Assembly (NCBI GenBank): GCA_037501455.1
Contig: CM074855.1
Location: 32,025,001-32,089,000 of the forward strand
Source: Lantana camara
Taxonomy: Eukaryota > Streptophyta > Magnoliopsida > Lamiales > Verbenaceae
Direction of reading: 5' to 3'
Length of the DNA stretch: 64,000 nucleotides
Shown here: positions 12,007-25,400 of the stretch, piece after piece
How positions within the stretch are numbered: the first letter of the stretch is position 1
Layout: each line of letters begins with the position of its first letter
Notes under the pieces: model-generated
What the model saw: the letters and a program-made list of their open reading frames with translations, nothing else
Told to the model about the DNA's origin: nothing
Database searches by the model: none
Translations under genes and position numbers: made by a program

Positions 12007-13012
12007 CTAGTTGTTTTATAATATTTTAGTATTTTGGTGAAAATCGGATTTTCTTATAAAAATGGTTCTTGTTATATATTATAAATGTGTAAGTGAATGA
12101 AAGTTTGATTTTAAACTATGAAACAGTTAAGAGAAAGAAAGTGTTTGAAAGTGTGAAAATATTTTGAAAAGCGAGTAGTGATCGAATGATAGAACCCTTG
12201 GGGACGCCCTTGGGGAATATGGGCCCGAAGTATCTAGTGGGTGAAGACCGGAGGTGTGCACCAAAGGTTGATCTTGCTATGTACTTCTATGAATCTCTAT
12301 ACAGGGCGTAGCCGGAGGTTGACTGCGTTATGTATAGAGTGAGGTTATTGGTACCAGGGAATATTGCCCCTATATGTGTGATCGTGTGATTGGTTGAGGG
12401 GCACCTCGACTAACAATTGGAGGGAGAAGGCTGGTTTATATTTTGTGTTTCTTGTATTCAGGGTGTGAAAGGTTGGAGAGCTCACCCGTACTCGCCGGGT
12501 TATTGTGATTGATCGATCGTTTCAATTATTGGTTCACAAGTGTTCTGTTCAAACTGAAAGATATTCTTTCATATACGTTTCGATCTTATTTTGAAAAGAG
12601 TAAAAGTGTGAACCAAATTTGTGCTCTTATTTATATATATGTATAACCCTCTCACTTAGTCACTTTGACTAATGTCCCTTTATTCTGGTTTTGGCTTTAG
12701 GTAGTTGTGAATAAGCGGCATGTTGGTCTAGGTCGTCAGGTGCCGTTTAGATAGTTTGCTTTGGATTTTACTATTTTGGAACTTCTCCTTCGTGAGAAAG
12801 TCACTATGTACAGTTTATACTTATAGTTATCGTTTTGTCTTTGGCCTTATCGGCCTTGTAATTATATTTTGTGTTTCAGTATGATTGTCTTTATTCTTCC
12901 ACTATGCTGATGTTTGTTTGTTGGTTGCCGTTCGTTGGGAAAGATCTCGAGTGGAGGCCCAAAGCTAACACTTGGGGTATTTCTCAGTGCGGGATGTGGC
13001 AAGGGCGTCACA

Positions 13013-13828
13013 AGCAATTTCAGAAGGGGCTATCCCACGATGCGGTACCTAGAGTACTGTTTCCAACAAATGGCGTTCGCAAAAGAGGTCAAGCTGAGTC
13101 TTCTAAATAGGACACACGTTCTAATTAGAGGTGAAGATCATGATGATTATGCACGGCTTTTCTCAAAAGATACATGGTACTTCAAGGATTTCCCGATGCG
13201 GATTCTCAAATGGGCACCCGATTTTGACCCTAACATCGAATCCTCGATAGTAACTATCTGGGTTTCCTTCCCGAACTTGAAAGCACAACAGATAAAAAAG
13301 AAGGGACTTTATACAATTGCATCGGCGATAGGGACCCTTCTCCGAGCGGACGAAGAAATAACACGTGAAAAGAATACTTCTGACCTTAGAGTTCTAGTGG
13401 AGTTAGATGTGGCACGACCCTTACCGAAATCTATTTATGTTTGGTCGATGAACAGATACATGGAACAGGAAGTTGCCTATAGTAAAAGATGCTCACTTCT
13501 ATTTCACAAGACTAAACAATGTCTTTTAAGGGAAGGTGCTGAGGATGAAGGAAATGAGGACCAACTAAAGGAGAACCTAGATAAGAAGGAAGAAGAGGAA
13601 AAACAACAACCTACAGAAGGCCGTGTGAGACCAAAGAAGGCAAGACAAGAGTGGACGGTGGTACAGAATAAGCCAGCTGCTGTTATGAAAGAAGGCAACA
13701 CAACTAAGGATCAAAGTAATAGATTTGAAGTGCTAACAAAGAGCGATCGAGAAGAAGAAAATAATGTAGAAGATGGGAAAGAGACCCTCATCGAAACAAA
13801 CCAAGATAAGGGAAAGGATCTTGGAGAG
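13013..13828 (+). pseudogene. L1 LINE ORF1, middle part (DUF4283-like)
   Basis: ORF1 of plant L1 LINEs is an RNA-binding particle protein. The translation carries the conserved pattern of the plant DUF4283 family: NRTHVLIRGEDHDDYARLF, FPMRILKWAPDFDP (about 13190) and IWVSFPNL (about 13258), then LVELDVARPLPKSI (about 13395), and an acidic, lysine-rich low-complexity tail. The expected N-terminal part is missing because coding sequence starts directly at the Tekay LTR edge; I infer it lies left of the window. The frame is open from 13013 to the insertion of element X at 13829, and continues in the same frame at 25746 once X and one target-site copy are discounted. Confidence 0.85.
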
Positions 13829-15787
13829 TGTAACACCCCCGGAGCAAAGGGCGCCACATCCCCCGCACCATAGCCCAACACGTGGAACGAAACGAAGACT
13901 CCGCCCACGCATCAAACCATGGCGAACGGGTGACAAGCAAAACACAATCCTAGGCTAGGCGGTCTATACCCTGAACAGAGTGCGCAAAAGAAAACAATGC
14001 AAATGCGGAAGCTAACAGGATCACAAGCATGCACAATCCAAGCATATATACAAGAGATACAAAGTATTTAATACAAGTCTTGCCCAACCCGGGCCAACTA
14101 AACATACATATCTCAAATTTCAAATTCAAGTTCACAAGCTTAACTTATACATATTATACATAGTACCGGAATATACATAATATCAAAGCAGAAAAGTAAA
14201 GATGCAAAGTGCCAAAACTCTACTACTAACTCAAAAGACTCCCAAAACAAAAGACCGCCGCCTAGCACGACTCACCAACGGGGTACCTGCAACTCAAAAT
14301 AAAACAAGGAGGAAAAAGAAACAATGAAGAGGGGCCAGTCCTAAAGACTGGTAAGGAGGCTAACACACGCACACGTACATATACATAACGGAGCAAAGCA
14401 TAGACAAAGCTGAAGGGGTTCATGAACCGGGGTTGGTTTTTGCATACCAAATCATTTCACACGTGATACAATATACAAGAAAAGAGTTTAAGGCCAAAGG
14501 CCAAAATCAACCAAGTTTTAGTTTAGAAATCCACCCCGTTTCATAACCATAACGGAAACAAAACCTAGTGACTCGGCGAGAACGAGTCCCAACTAATCCA
14601 CTTACTCCATAGCAAAGCAAAGCAGAACGAAGACAAAACATAATTCAATCCCACCTTTACACCATTTGGGGAAGAGAGTGCGCACCCTTAACCCCCACGC
14701 TTACCTTATAGTCAGCGTGCTTCACATACGTCAGGGTAATGAGCTTCATAACACTCACGCCCAAGGACTCCGTCCCCCACTCCCTCCGAGTGGGTTTCGG
14801 GTTGATCCTATTAGTGGAGAAGTGTCCTAGGGTTGCAACCGGCGACCCCATGGTCGTCCCGGGTCTCCTGAACCACACAACTCCGGGGCCCAACGAAAGT
14901 CACGCAAAAAAAAAAATCACGCAAAGATCGAAACTTATCTCGCTAAAACTTACCACGCTAAGACACACACACGCTTAACTAAGATTTCAAAACAAAGATC
15001 AAAATAGCTTATATTCATATAAACGCGTTTTAAATCGATCTCATAGCAAAAGGGACAAAACCCGCAAAATACATATCAAACACTTATCTATAAGTATATA
15101 CTTATATAAGTCGCATGCGGGCTTAAAAGTCAAGTAGGGTTCTAGGTCGCCATAACTAAAAGAATAAAACCTCACCTCGCCGACCAAACCGAACAAAAGG
15201 AACCGGATGACACCTAGAGGACCACCTCTTCCACCTCGGGGCACACCTAGAAGCAAAACAAAGGACAAGAGACACACTTAGACTCAAAATGAACCAATTA
15301 GATGCTCGGCATATGCATAAAGAAGAAAATGATGTATAAGGAATGCAATCGAATAAGCACTTAGTTCATAATGTAACATATTGAAGCACAAATCATATAA
15401 CTCACATATTTCACGTTCACGAATGCCATGCAATGCATATAACATGTTATACAATTAATATGTAGTGCATATAACTCATACCAAGGCAAGGAAGTAGCAT
15501 GCAAGGCAAGTAAACAAGTTATGAATTCACACACGTGCATACGGAAGCAATTAGGTCATAAACGGCACAAATCACATCAAACGAGCCCACAAATCGAACA
15601 CAAAGCACATAACACAATATGAAAACATGTAACACATCAAAATCAATCAATAACAAGTCATGGAGTCACATATCATGTAAGAAAACAAGCATACAACACA
15701 TTGGGAGCAAGAACGGGGAGGGAAACGAACAAACAAAGCAAACAAGCGAAGAAAAACCACGAACGGGCCAGCTGGGGGGACTAACGG

Positions 15788-18447
15788 TGTAGATGTAGCA
15801 CCCTAACGCCCAGACCACCACATCCCCCGCACTATAGCCTCGATCCACGTATGAAATGGACAGTTCATACATAAACCAAAACTATAGCGAACGGGTGACA
15901 AATAAAAATAACCTGGCTAGGCGGGACACTCCCCCCAACATAATCAAACCAAACATGGAATTAAAAGCGGAAGCAATACATGAATCATACATATAGGTAC
16001 CATATTTACCGATATAGATACATATAGATACCAAACTTAACTATCAATACATTATCATCTCCATATACTATATACATGCTAGTGTACTCAAAATGTAACA
16101 ATCATGATCATAACATGATATCTATCGAAAGTATATACATGAAGGTACAATGCTAGACCCGTGACAATGCAAGACTGGACCCAACTCCCGCCTAGCACGA
16201 CCCAGCTCTCAAGTACCTGAAAAGTGAAGTATCAGTCTACCGAAGACTGAGTGAGGGGCAATAAATATATAACACACATCACATGCAAGTTGTAGCCTCG
16301 GGTGAAGACTTGGTAAAGAAATAGATATATAGTTCAAAAAACTCGTTCTTTGCCCGAGATTACAACTAATCATTTTAACAATTTAACTTGAACATGTGAC
16401 CCAGGCGATTAGGGGCGATTCTCCAACCTTTACACCAAACTTGATAATACGTGCTTACTTTATCAATTCAATACATGATCATGCATTTCAATTTAGTGCT
16501 CACATAGACAATTTTATGCTTGAAATCATGTAATAACCCGAGGATAACCCGACATGCCGGATTAATCCCCAGTCTCCTTCTTCCTCCGGGTGATAGTGAG
16601 TTTGCAAGACTCAACTATCCACGACATGGTGTGTGTAGGGAACATGACTCCCTAGACACGAAACTCCTTCCACCACTAATCTCCTAGTGGCTTCGGGGGT
16701 GATCCCAACAATGTGAGGATAATTCAGGAGTTACCCGTCAGCCCTTGCTTTCCCGGTTGGCTCAAGAATTACCCTCGGGCCCACGTGCAATCATGTACTT
16801 GCCAAACTTGCTTGAAAATCATGACAATCATGGCTTGCATGCTTGAAACATTTATATTTTGGAAAATGTTTATATTTATAATACGTTTTGGGCCGAAAGA
16901 GTACATAATGGTGGTAGGGTTCTATATACCTAAAGTAAAACCTCACCTTTTCTTACAAAATACAATGAGGATATGCTCTACGGAGCCTGCTCCTCGTCCA
17001 CAACCCCGTGACCTGTGCAAACACGACGTGTATACGGGAGACATGACCTAAAATGGACCAAATATGACGAACGACAGAAATGTATCGAGATGACGAGGAA
17101 AATGCAATGTGGCATGATAACAGGTTGTTTCAGTACATATTAGTTCATATAATAGCAATTCGGGGTCAAAGAAGTCGTCGGATCGAGGGGCTATTTTCGT
17201 AATTTTATGCAGAAACTTTTGTTCTGCATTCCAGGTGGGAACGGCCGTTCCGGACCCCTTTGCAAAATGGGAACGGTCGTTCCCGTAGTCCCCAAAATCG
17301 CGCCTACGTTTTTAGTTTTAAAAATGCGTCTAGCTGGGAATGGCCCTTCCGGCACCAAGACCAAAATAGGAATGGCCGTTCCCATGCTCAGCCGCCTACT
17401 TTTAGTTTGAAAGAGTGGGAACGCCCGTTCCCGAAATGCCTTGAGGCTGGGAACGGTCGTTCCTAGTTTCTGCAACTGGAAAGAAGAGAGCAAAAACAGG
17501 GGATGCTCTCGGAAATGAGCAACAAAGCAACCAAAATTTCATTTTCAATCAACAAAGTTAGGATTTTCTGGTAATATGATGCATATATGCTCAAGAAACG
17601 ATAACATAACACTTAAACACTCAAAGCATGAAATATTATCAAAAATTTCAAGTTTCCAAACTCATGCTCACCTTGATCAATCAAGCTCAATTTTCAATGA
17701 TTTCATGAATAAATCATGCCATAATTCAACAAATATTCACCTAATCATACTTCCAACTAGAATTAATCCATCTAACACATAATCCTCAAACCCTAGCTCC
17801 TTCAAATATAATCAAGAACCATGAATTCATGCAACTTTCACCTTTAAAGTTCAAGAAATGAAGAAAATGGATGAAGATGATGCTCAAGCTTCAATTCTAG
17901 CAATATATCTTGAAGATTCTTGATGAAAAGAATGAAAACTCTCTTCCTTATTTTTCCTTGAAGAAACCGAGAGCAAGAAGGTGGAGGTGTTGGGAGATTT
18001 GATGATAATTGATCAAGAAAGATCATGGAATGCTTATTACGTGATTCACCAACATTGATTTTTGTGAATTATGCTAATTGCCAATTAATCCCCCAAAGAT
18101 TCAAGTTATGCAATGAAGTATATGAGGTTTTGAAAAGTGATCAATTAAGTCCTTAAAGGATTAGGCAATTAAGTCCCTAGAATTTTAAAGAAATATTCAC
18201 TAGGGACAATTTGGTAATTTGGAATCACTCTCGATTAATGTTTCATGAAATAAATATTTTCCGTGTCATGAAATAGTATTTTCAATGATATGAATTCAAT
18301 TAATTCACATAAATGATGTTTCGTGAATTTTATAAAAATATGAAATGCCACGTAATAATATTATAAAATTAAAGAAATAAAATAAATCCTACGCTTAAAA
18401 CTCACACGTGGCGTGCTTACCTGTTCATCTGGAACCAAGGCGTTACA
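15788..18447 (-). mobile_element. Solo LTR Y nested in the LTR of X
   Basis: The 2660-bp insert begins TGTAGATGTAGCACCC and ends GGCGTTACA on the + strand, flanked by AACGG on both sides (15783-15787 and 18448-18452). The other LTR of X has no such insert. On the - strand it opens TGTAACGCC and ends with the GTGCGGGGGATGTGG block typical of the other LTRs here. No internal coding part or second LTR is present, so it is a solo LTR left by recombination. It carries its own palindrome cluster (17237-17465). Confidence 0.85.
17237..17465. repeat. Palindrome cluster GGGAACGGCCGTTCCC in solo LTR Y
   Basis: Six copies or near-copies of GGGAACGGCCGTTCCC lie at about 17237, 17269, 17337, 17370, 17417 and 17449. 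Variation falls mostly in the centre (GGCC, GTCG, GCCC) while the GGGAAC/GTTCCC arms persist. The intervening sequence is unrelated, except for short TTTTAGTTT runs. Confidence 0.9.
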
Positions 18448-18570
18448 AACGGCCGTTAGTACCACCCCCTTATACCCCAATAACGGCCGTTAGTGGGTAC
18501 AGGAGGTCCCAGCTGGGGGTAACGGCCGTTACCCCCCACAAAGGCATAAGCACCCTAACGGGCGTTAGCC
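18448..18570. repeat. Palindrome cluster TAACGGCCGTTA in the left LTR of X
   Basis: Copies are at 18448-18458 (its left arm is at 15781-15787, cut apart by Y), 18481-18492, 18515-18536 (a perfect 22-bp palindrome centred on GGTAACGGCCGTTACC) and 18555-18568 (CTAACGGGCGTTAG). The right LTR has the matching cluster at 24424-24526. Confidence 0.9.
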
Positions 18571-19792
18571 CGTGCAGGTTCGGAAAAACGAACTCCAGCC
18601 CTGCAAAACAGCCTCAAAACCCCACAAAACCCAACCTAAACTCAACCTAACACATCAAGGAAGATTAATTCTGCAATGAATCAAATGTTTGTGCCCTAAT
18701 ACATGCCAAAACCGAACTATAATGAAGGAGAAAGAAGGAATGCATCAACAAACACAAAAACTCAAATTTCATACAAGAACCATTAATGCAACTTAAATAC
18801 CACTCAACTACCACTCAAATCAAGTCTAAGCAAACATAAATGCAAGTCATAAGAACTCATTAGATGCATTAAATCTAAAGGAAACACAAGGATTTCATGG
18901 ATTGTTCAAAAGGGGCAACAAAACCTAACTATTCATGCATGCCCCAAAACATGCTCAAACCTTAATGGAATTCAAAGATTATACACTTAAAAGAACAAGG
19001 AGAACATAAACAACAAGAATCCGGACTTACCTTTCAAATTTGAGCCGAAACGGAGAAGAAACGAGCTTGAAACTTGAAAATTTGGCCAAAACCTTCATTT
19101 CTTCTTCTCTTCTTCCTTGGAGCTGAACTTGGGACCTCTTTTCTTCTCTTTTCTGGGGTTTGAACGAAATGGGGCTGATATGGGTTGATAGATGAGTGAG
19201 TTAGTGGATGGTGGGGCCAAGAATGAGTTGAATTGGTCAACAATTGTGGGAGTTATGGCTACAATGGCAAAAGGTGGCAAATCCTGTCACACGAGCACGG
19301 TTCGGGCGAAAATCGAAGAATCAAACAGACTTGGAAAAATACAAAATTGGATTCCTTGGCTTCCATTCTTCGTCACGATTTCGACACATCTTTCGGAATT
19401 CGAATCCGAATTCCCGAGCTCAAGTTAGGCCTTCCGGAACATAAGGCGCGCTAAAGCTAGTTCGGCCCTTATGTCCCTAACAAACAAAACGGTCCGAAAA
19501 CCGTAACAAACGAACTCAAAAATAATCAAAGAGCACGTAAACGAGTTCATATAACACGTAGTTCATGCAAGGCACATAGACATGAAAAATGAGAACAAAA
19601 ACAAAAACAAACGAAACAAGAACGAAGAAAAAGGGACAAGTACGCGCAATTAGGTCAAATAAGGTTCAAATAATTCAAATATATCACATATACAATATAA
19701 TATCACATAATACACGTAATTAAATAATTAAAAGTGCACGTAGCTCTCCCGTGAAAGCGTACCTGAAATAGTCGGACGAGCGGGATGTTACA

Positions 19793-19805
19793 ATCTCCCC
19801 TACTT
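19793..19805 (-). other. Polypurine tract of element X
   Basis: On the - strand AAGTAGGGGAGAT directly precedes TGTAACATCCC, the start of the 3' LTR. Confidence 0.8.
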
Positions 19806-21157
19806 CAAAAGGACCTGTCCTCAGGTCCTAAGCGAAGCCTCAGACGACTCCGGAATGAACTCAACTCCACGCTTCCGCTGCGCTACTCTGATCCAAAAGA
19901 GTTGTAGTCTTCTCGGGATATTACTTCCTCAATTAGAAATGAGGGAGATTTCTCATATTCCGATAACTCGGTGACTTTTGCCAACTCCGAGAAATCTCCT
20001 TAGCCTTAGCAAATTGGACACAAAGTCCTTTGCTCCCACTTGCAAATAGAATTCAAAAGTAGTTGGAGAAAAACACCGGCAAGATTCTCGGTCTTCTACC
20101 GATGGCACGTTAGACATTGCTACAAAAAGTCTACAATGTCCCTTCTCATGCCAACACCCTTACCGGCTCTTCGAGTCTCAAACCATGAATGGAGTTAGTC
20201 TCGTGATCAAACACTTCTAGAGACATAAGCTTTAACTCTCCGTTAACAACGCTCAACCGAAGTCTACCTTAGTACTTCGATCGGAATGGAGAAGTTTGAG
20301 TGTCCTCGTGTAATCAAGGTAACTCCCTTCAAAACCCCTATCCATTCAAACCGTGCCTCTTCCTTATCTTTCATGTTACGGGATGACCAGTTGTATAAAA
20401 TAAGTCTCTTGTCGAACCCCAATAACACTAGAGACTTATTCTCTAAGACAATTCTCGATTCTTCTACCCAATGCATAGTCGACAATACCCTTGTTGAGAC
20501 CACTCTCGGCGGAGACCACGAAACACCAAAGAAGAACGGAAGACTCCTCGAAGCAAGAAAAAAGGGTATTCTTCTCTCACACGGTTAGCCCGTGTAGCTC
20601 ACGGTAATTTATACCCATCCCACATGAAGATGGAACAAGATGCTCCACAAAGAAGTATTCATTCGGATGAAATTACCTTCTAAGAGCTTGTCAACTACGA
20701 CTTAACTCCAACCTCCACGCTAGAACCCACTGGAAGAGACTCCTCCAGCAAAACCAATTCCAGGATAAAGACCACGACAATCCTCGATGTCCTTATCGGG
20801 TAGAAACAAATTCCAACCTTCAAAGGAACACCAAAGGGTCTTACTTTGGGCTTTGTCTCCTTAAGCTTGGCTCGACCTCTAGGTTAATCCCAAAGGAAAG
20901 CCACTAAGCTTATTGCACCACCCCGGAATCAACAACCGCTCCCACGAAGGATACCAACGAGTTAGCCTTCCATCTATTACTCAAAAGTATAGTTGAGCCC
21001 TAGAAAGGACCTCCAAAGCAAGCACCAACGCCGATGGTGATACCATCACCTTATCACAAACTAGGCGCCTTCAAGAACAACCACCGGCAAGCTCGGCCCT
21101 CACAACTCACCAAACACCCGAGCACTCTCCTCACCAAACTCTCTCCAAAAGAGAGAG
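19806..21157 (-). other. Internal region of X between gag and the polypurine tract, no domain recognised
   Basis: Read on the - strand, this 1.35 kb is full of stops. A VDSG-like snippet near 20940 could be a protease relic but is too short to rely on. I see no RT (no F/Y-x-D-D context), no RNase H and no integrase zinc or D-D-E pattern. The open stretches here on either strand match no family I know. Confidence 0.55.
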
Positions 21158-22255
21158 TCAACAAAAGAAATGAAAGAGGAAACCGGCAAGCAAACAAGCA
21201 ACAACCAAGGGCACACAAGCACTAAGAAATGACAAGAAAGAAGAGCAACACAAATTAAAATGCATGAATGTAGTGCCATGAATGCTTGATGTACCTTTCA
21301 CCATGGCGGTAGTGTCGAGCTTGGCATCGAATTCTTCATCCTCACTTGTATCATCTTGGTTTGAACTTGAAGTCTTGGTATCACCGCTCCTAGTCACCCT
21401 CGGATTCTTGTTCCCCGGACAACTAATCACCACATGACCCGGTTCTCCACACTTGTAGCATCTTTTAAACTTCTTCCGGCAAGTTTCTTTGGTATGGTTC
21501 GGACCTTGACAATACGAGCATTGAATTGTTCCCAACGGGGAAGGCATCGACTCCACCTTTGTTAGTTGAAGTTTCTTCTTCTTCTTAGCATCATCGGCAC
21601 CTTGGAATTCTTGTGATCTCCTTTGTTGCATGATTCTTTTACCCGGTCTCGAACTTGATCCTTGATCTCATCCCATAAAAGAGGTGTGAAACTTCATGTT
21701 TTTCTTATCCATCTCCATCCGAACCGCTTCTCTAACTTCCTCGGACCATCCTTGCACCGGCGTGAATTGAAAGGTTTGTTGAACCTTATCCCGACGCTCT
21801 TATATATAACTCCGGACTTTAGGGCAATTCTTGTCGGCTCCCGAGCTCTCAAGTTCCTCTATGAGATCATCCATCCTCTTCAATTCTTGTTCAAACTCCA
21901 AGTATTCTCGGAATCTCTTAACCATCAAATTCGGATGAATGTATTTATAACAAAACTCCCGAAGGAACTTCTCCCACGTAAATTCTTCTCCGGCACCTTT
22001 TACTTTTGTCCTTGTCTCTTGAAACCACTTGGAAGCTTGGCCTTAAAGTAAACAGGAAGTGCAATCCACCTTCTCTTACGATGTCCCCGATAATATCTCC
22101 CAAATTTGAGAAATCTCAGAAATCCACGCTTCGGCCTTCACATCATTACCTCCAACCCACTTTGGCGGATCAAACTCTTGAAACTTCTTGTAAATTGAGG
22201 TTGCTTATGTTTCTTGCCTTTCTTTCAATGGTACTTGTCAATGTGAAGATGCCAT
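21158..22255 (-). pseudogene. gag: Gag of element X, broken
   Basis: On the - strand an ATG at 22255 starts a frame with a stop after five codons; the same frame then reads FQEFDPPKWVGGNDVKAEAW (about 22190), KWFQETRTKVKG, and FLREFCYKYIHPN, the pattern of the retrotransposon gag core. Further stops appear before the last 157 codons (21158-21631), which are open. That last part holds two CX2CX4HX4C zinc knuckles (CSYCQGPNHTKETC and CYKCGEPGHVVISC, about 21420-21530), then a serine- and acid-rich tail. It follows the primer site by about 190 bases, as expected for the first gene of an LTR element. Confidence 0.82.
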
Positions 22256-22443
22256 CCTGAGATAAGAAAATGATTCCAAAGTATTGATGCGTGCCGGGAT
22301 TAGTACATGTTCTCGTGAACAATTAATACAAAGAATGATAAATATTTCACATAAAGTGAGAATGAATGCAGACAAGCACATAATCCTAAGCTGAACGAAC
22401 TAGACAGACTCGACACGACTCCAGAGCTCCGGTTTTGCAACCA

Positions 22444-22458
22444 GGAGCTCTGATACCA
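22444..22458 (-). other. Primer binding site of element X
   Basis: On the - strand TGGTATCAGAGCTCC lies eight bases inside the 5' LTR boundary. It is the initiator tRNA-Met type, as in the Tekay element and W. Confidence 0.88.
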
Positions 22459-22466
22459 CCTCGGGA

Positions 22467-25400
22467 TGTAGCACCCCCGGAGCGAAGGGCGCCACATCCC
22501 CCGCACCATAGCCCAACACGTGGAACGACACGAAGACTCCGCCCACGCATCAAACCATGGCGAACGGGTGACAAGCAAAACACAACCCTAGGCTAGGCGG
22601 TCAATACTCTGAACAGAGTGCGCAAAATAAAACAATGCAAATGAGGAAGCTAACAGGACCGCAAACATGCATAATCCAAGCATATATACAAGAGATATAA
22701 AGTATTTAATACAAGTCTTGCCCAACCCGGGCCAACTAAACATACATATCTCAAATTTCAAATTCAAGTTCACAAGCTTAACTTATACATATTATACATA
22801 GTACCGGAATTTCATAATATCAAAGCAGAAAAGTAAAGATGCAAAGTGCCAAAACTCTACTACTAACTCAAAAGACTCCCAAAACAAAAGACCGCCGCCT
22901 AGCACGACTCACCAACGGGGTACCTGCAACTCAAAACAAAACAAGGGGGAAAAAGAAACAACGAAGAGGGGTCAGTCCTAAAGACTGGTGAGGGGGCTAA
23001 CACACGCACACGTACATATACATAACAGAGCAAAGCATAGACAAAGCTGAAGGGGTTCATGATCCGGGGTTGGTTTTTTCATACCAAATCATTTCACACG
23101 TGATACAATATATAAGAAAAGAGTTTAAGGCCAAAGGCCAAAATCAACCAAGTTTTAGTTTAGAAATCCACCCCGTTTCATAACCATAACTGAAACAAAA
23201 CCTAGTGACTCGGCGAGAACGAGTCCCAACTAATCCACTTACTCCATAGCAAAGCAAAGCAGAACGAAGACAAAACATAATTCAATCGCACCTTTACACC
23301 ATTGGGGGAAGAGAGTGCGCACCCTCAACCCCCACGCTTACCTTATAGTTAGCGCAGTTCACATATGTCAGGGCAATGAGTTTCATGACACTCACGCCCA
23401 AGGAATCCATCCCCCACCTCCCTCCGAGTGGGTTTCGGGTTGATCCTATTAGTGGAGAAGTGTCCTAGGGTTGCAACCGGCGACCCCATGGTCGTCCCGG
23501 GTCTCCTGAACCACACAACTCCGGGGCCTAACGAAAGTCACGTAAAAAAAAAATCACGCAAAGATCGAAACTTATCTCGCTAAAACTTACCACGCTAAGA
23601 CACACACACACGCGCTTAACCAAGATTTCAAAACAAAGATCAAAATAGCTTATATTCATGTAAAAGCGTTTTAAATCGATCTCATAGAAAAAGGGACAAA
23701 ACCCGCAAAATACATATCAAACACTTATCTATAAATATATACTTATATAAGTCGTATGCGGGCTTAAAAGTCAAGTAGGGTTGTAGGTCGCCATAACTAA
23801 AAGAACAAAACCTCACCTCGCCGACCAAACCGAACAAAAGGAACCGGATGACACCTAGAAGACCACCTCTTCAACCTCGGGGCACACCTAGAAGCAAAAC
23901 AAAGGACAAGAGACACACTTAGACTCAAAATGAACCAATTAGATGCTCGGCATATGCATAAAGATGCAAATGATGCATAAGGAATGCAATCGAATAAGCA
24001 CTTAGTTCATAATGTAACATATTGAAGCACAAATCATATAACTCACATATTTCACGTTCATGAATGCCATGAAATGCATATAACATGTTATACAATTAAT
24101 ATGCAGTGCATATAACTCATACCAAGGCAAGGAAGTAGCATGCAAGGCAAGTAAACAAGTTATGAATTCACACACGTGCATATGGAAGCAATTAGGTCAT
24201 AAACGACACAAATCACATCAAACGAGCCCACAAATCCAACACAAAGCACATAGCACAATATAAAAACATGTAACACATCAAAGTCAATCAATAACAAGTC
24301 ATGGAGTCACATATCATGCAAGAAAAAAAGCATACAACACATTGGGAGCAAGAACGGGGAGGGAAACGAACAAACAAAGCAAACAAGCAAAGAAAAACCA
24401 CGAACGGGCCAGCTGGGGGGGGACTAATGGTACCCCACTAACGGCCATTAGTGGGTACAGGAGGTCCCAACTGGGGGTAACGGCCGTTACCCCCCACAAA
24501 GGCACAAGCACCCTAACGGGCGTTAGCTCGCGCAGGTTCGGAAAAACGAACTCCAGCCCTACAAAACAGCCTCAAAACCCCACAAAACCCAACCTAAACT
24601 CAACCTAACACATCAAGGAAGATTAATGCTGCAAGGAATCAAATGTTTATGCCCTAATACATGCCAAAACCGAACTATAATGAAGGAGAAAGAAGGAATG
24701 CATCAACAAGCACAAAAACTCAAGTTTCATGCAAGAACCATTAATGCAACTTAAATACCACTCAAATCAAGTCCAAGGAAACATAAATTCAATTCATAAG
24801 AACTCATTAGATGCATTAAATCCAAAGGAAACACAAGGATTTCATGGATTGTTCAAAAGGGGCAACAAAACCTAACTATTCATGCTCATGCCCCAAAACA
24901 TGCTCAAACCTTAATGGAATTCAAAGATTATACACTTAAAAGAACAAGGAGAACATAAGCAACAAGAATCCAGACTTACCTTCAAATTTGAGCCGAAACG
25001 GAGAAGAAACGAGCTTGAAACTTGAAAATTTGGCCAAAACCTTCCTTTCTTCTTCTCTTCTCCCTTGGAGCTGAACTTGGGACCTCTTTTCTTCTCTTTT
25101 CTGGGGTTTGAACGAAATGGGGCTGAGATGGGTTGATAGATGAGTGAGATAGTGGATGGTGGGGCCAAGAATGAGTTGAATTGGTCAACAATTGTGGGAG
25201 TTATGGCTACAATGGCAAAAGGTGGCAAATCCTGTCACACGAGCATGGTTTGGGCAAAAATCGAAGGATCAAACGGACTTGGTAAAATACAAAATTGTAT
25301 TCCTTGGCTTCCATTCTTCGTCACGAGTCCGATGCATCTTCCAGAATTTGAATCCGAATTCCCGAGCTCAAGTTAGGCCTTCCGGAACATAAGACGCGCT

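Larger units (their letters stand above)
1..13012 (+). mobile_element. Degenerate Tekay/Del-like Ty3/gypsy retrotransposon, 5' end cut by window
   Basis: The window opens inside the 5' LTR: base 1 matches position 8808 of the 3' LTR, so about 92 bases of the 5' LTR lie to the left. The order is 5' LTR, primer binding site, gag, protease, RT, RNase H, integrase, a C-terminal chromodomain-like tail, polypurine tract and 3' LTR. PR-RT-RH-IN order and the chromodomain-like end place it among Ty3/gypsy chromoviruses, and the roughly 2.9-kb core LTR suggests Tekay/Del. Many in-frame stops and several insertions show that it is dead. It ends exactly where LINE ORF1 coding sequence resumes (13013), so I infer that it inserted into the LINE. 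Confidence 0.9.
8716..13012 (+). repeat. 3' LTR of the Tekay-like element, enlarged by nested insert
   Basis: It starts TGTAACACCC and ends GGGCGTCACA. Its 4297 bp include a 1386-bp gain (9956-11341) absent from the 5' LTR. The aligned parts differ by scattered substitutions and small indels, as in an old insertion. The LINE ORF1 coding sequence begins at the next base. Confidence 0.9.
13829..19792 (-). repeat. Left (3') LTR of element X, split by solo LTR Y
   Basis: It aligns with 22467-25740 through its full length. It is 5964 bp, of which 2660 bp plus a 5-bp duplication is Y, leaving 3.3 kb like the right LTR. Only scattered mismatches are seen between the copies, so X is younger than the Tekay element by eye. 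The small ORFs in it occur at the same places in both LTRs but match no family, and I do not call them genes. Confidence 0.88.

Noticed and set aside
20286..20588. 100-codon + strand frame in the interior of X as a gene
   Set aside because: It runs opposite to the element, has no known domain, and a similar open stretch on the - strand shows it is chance.
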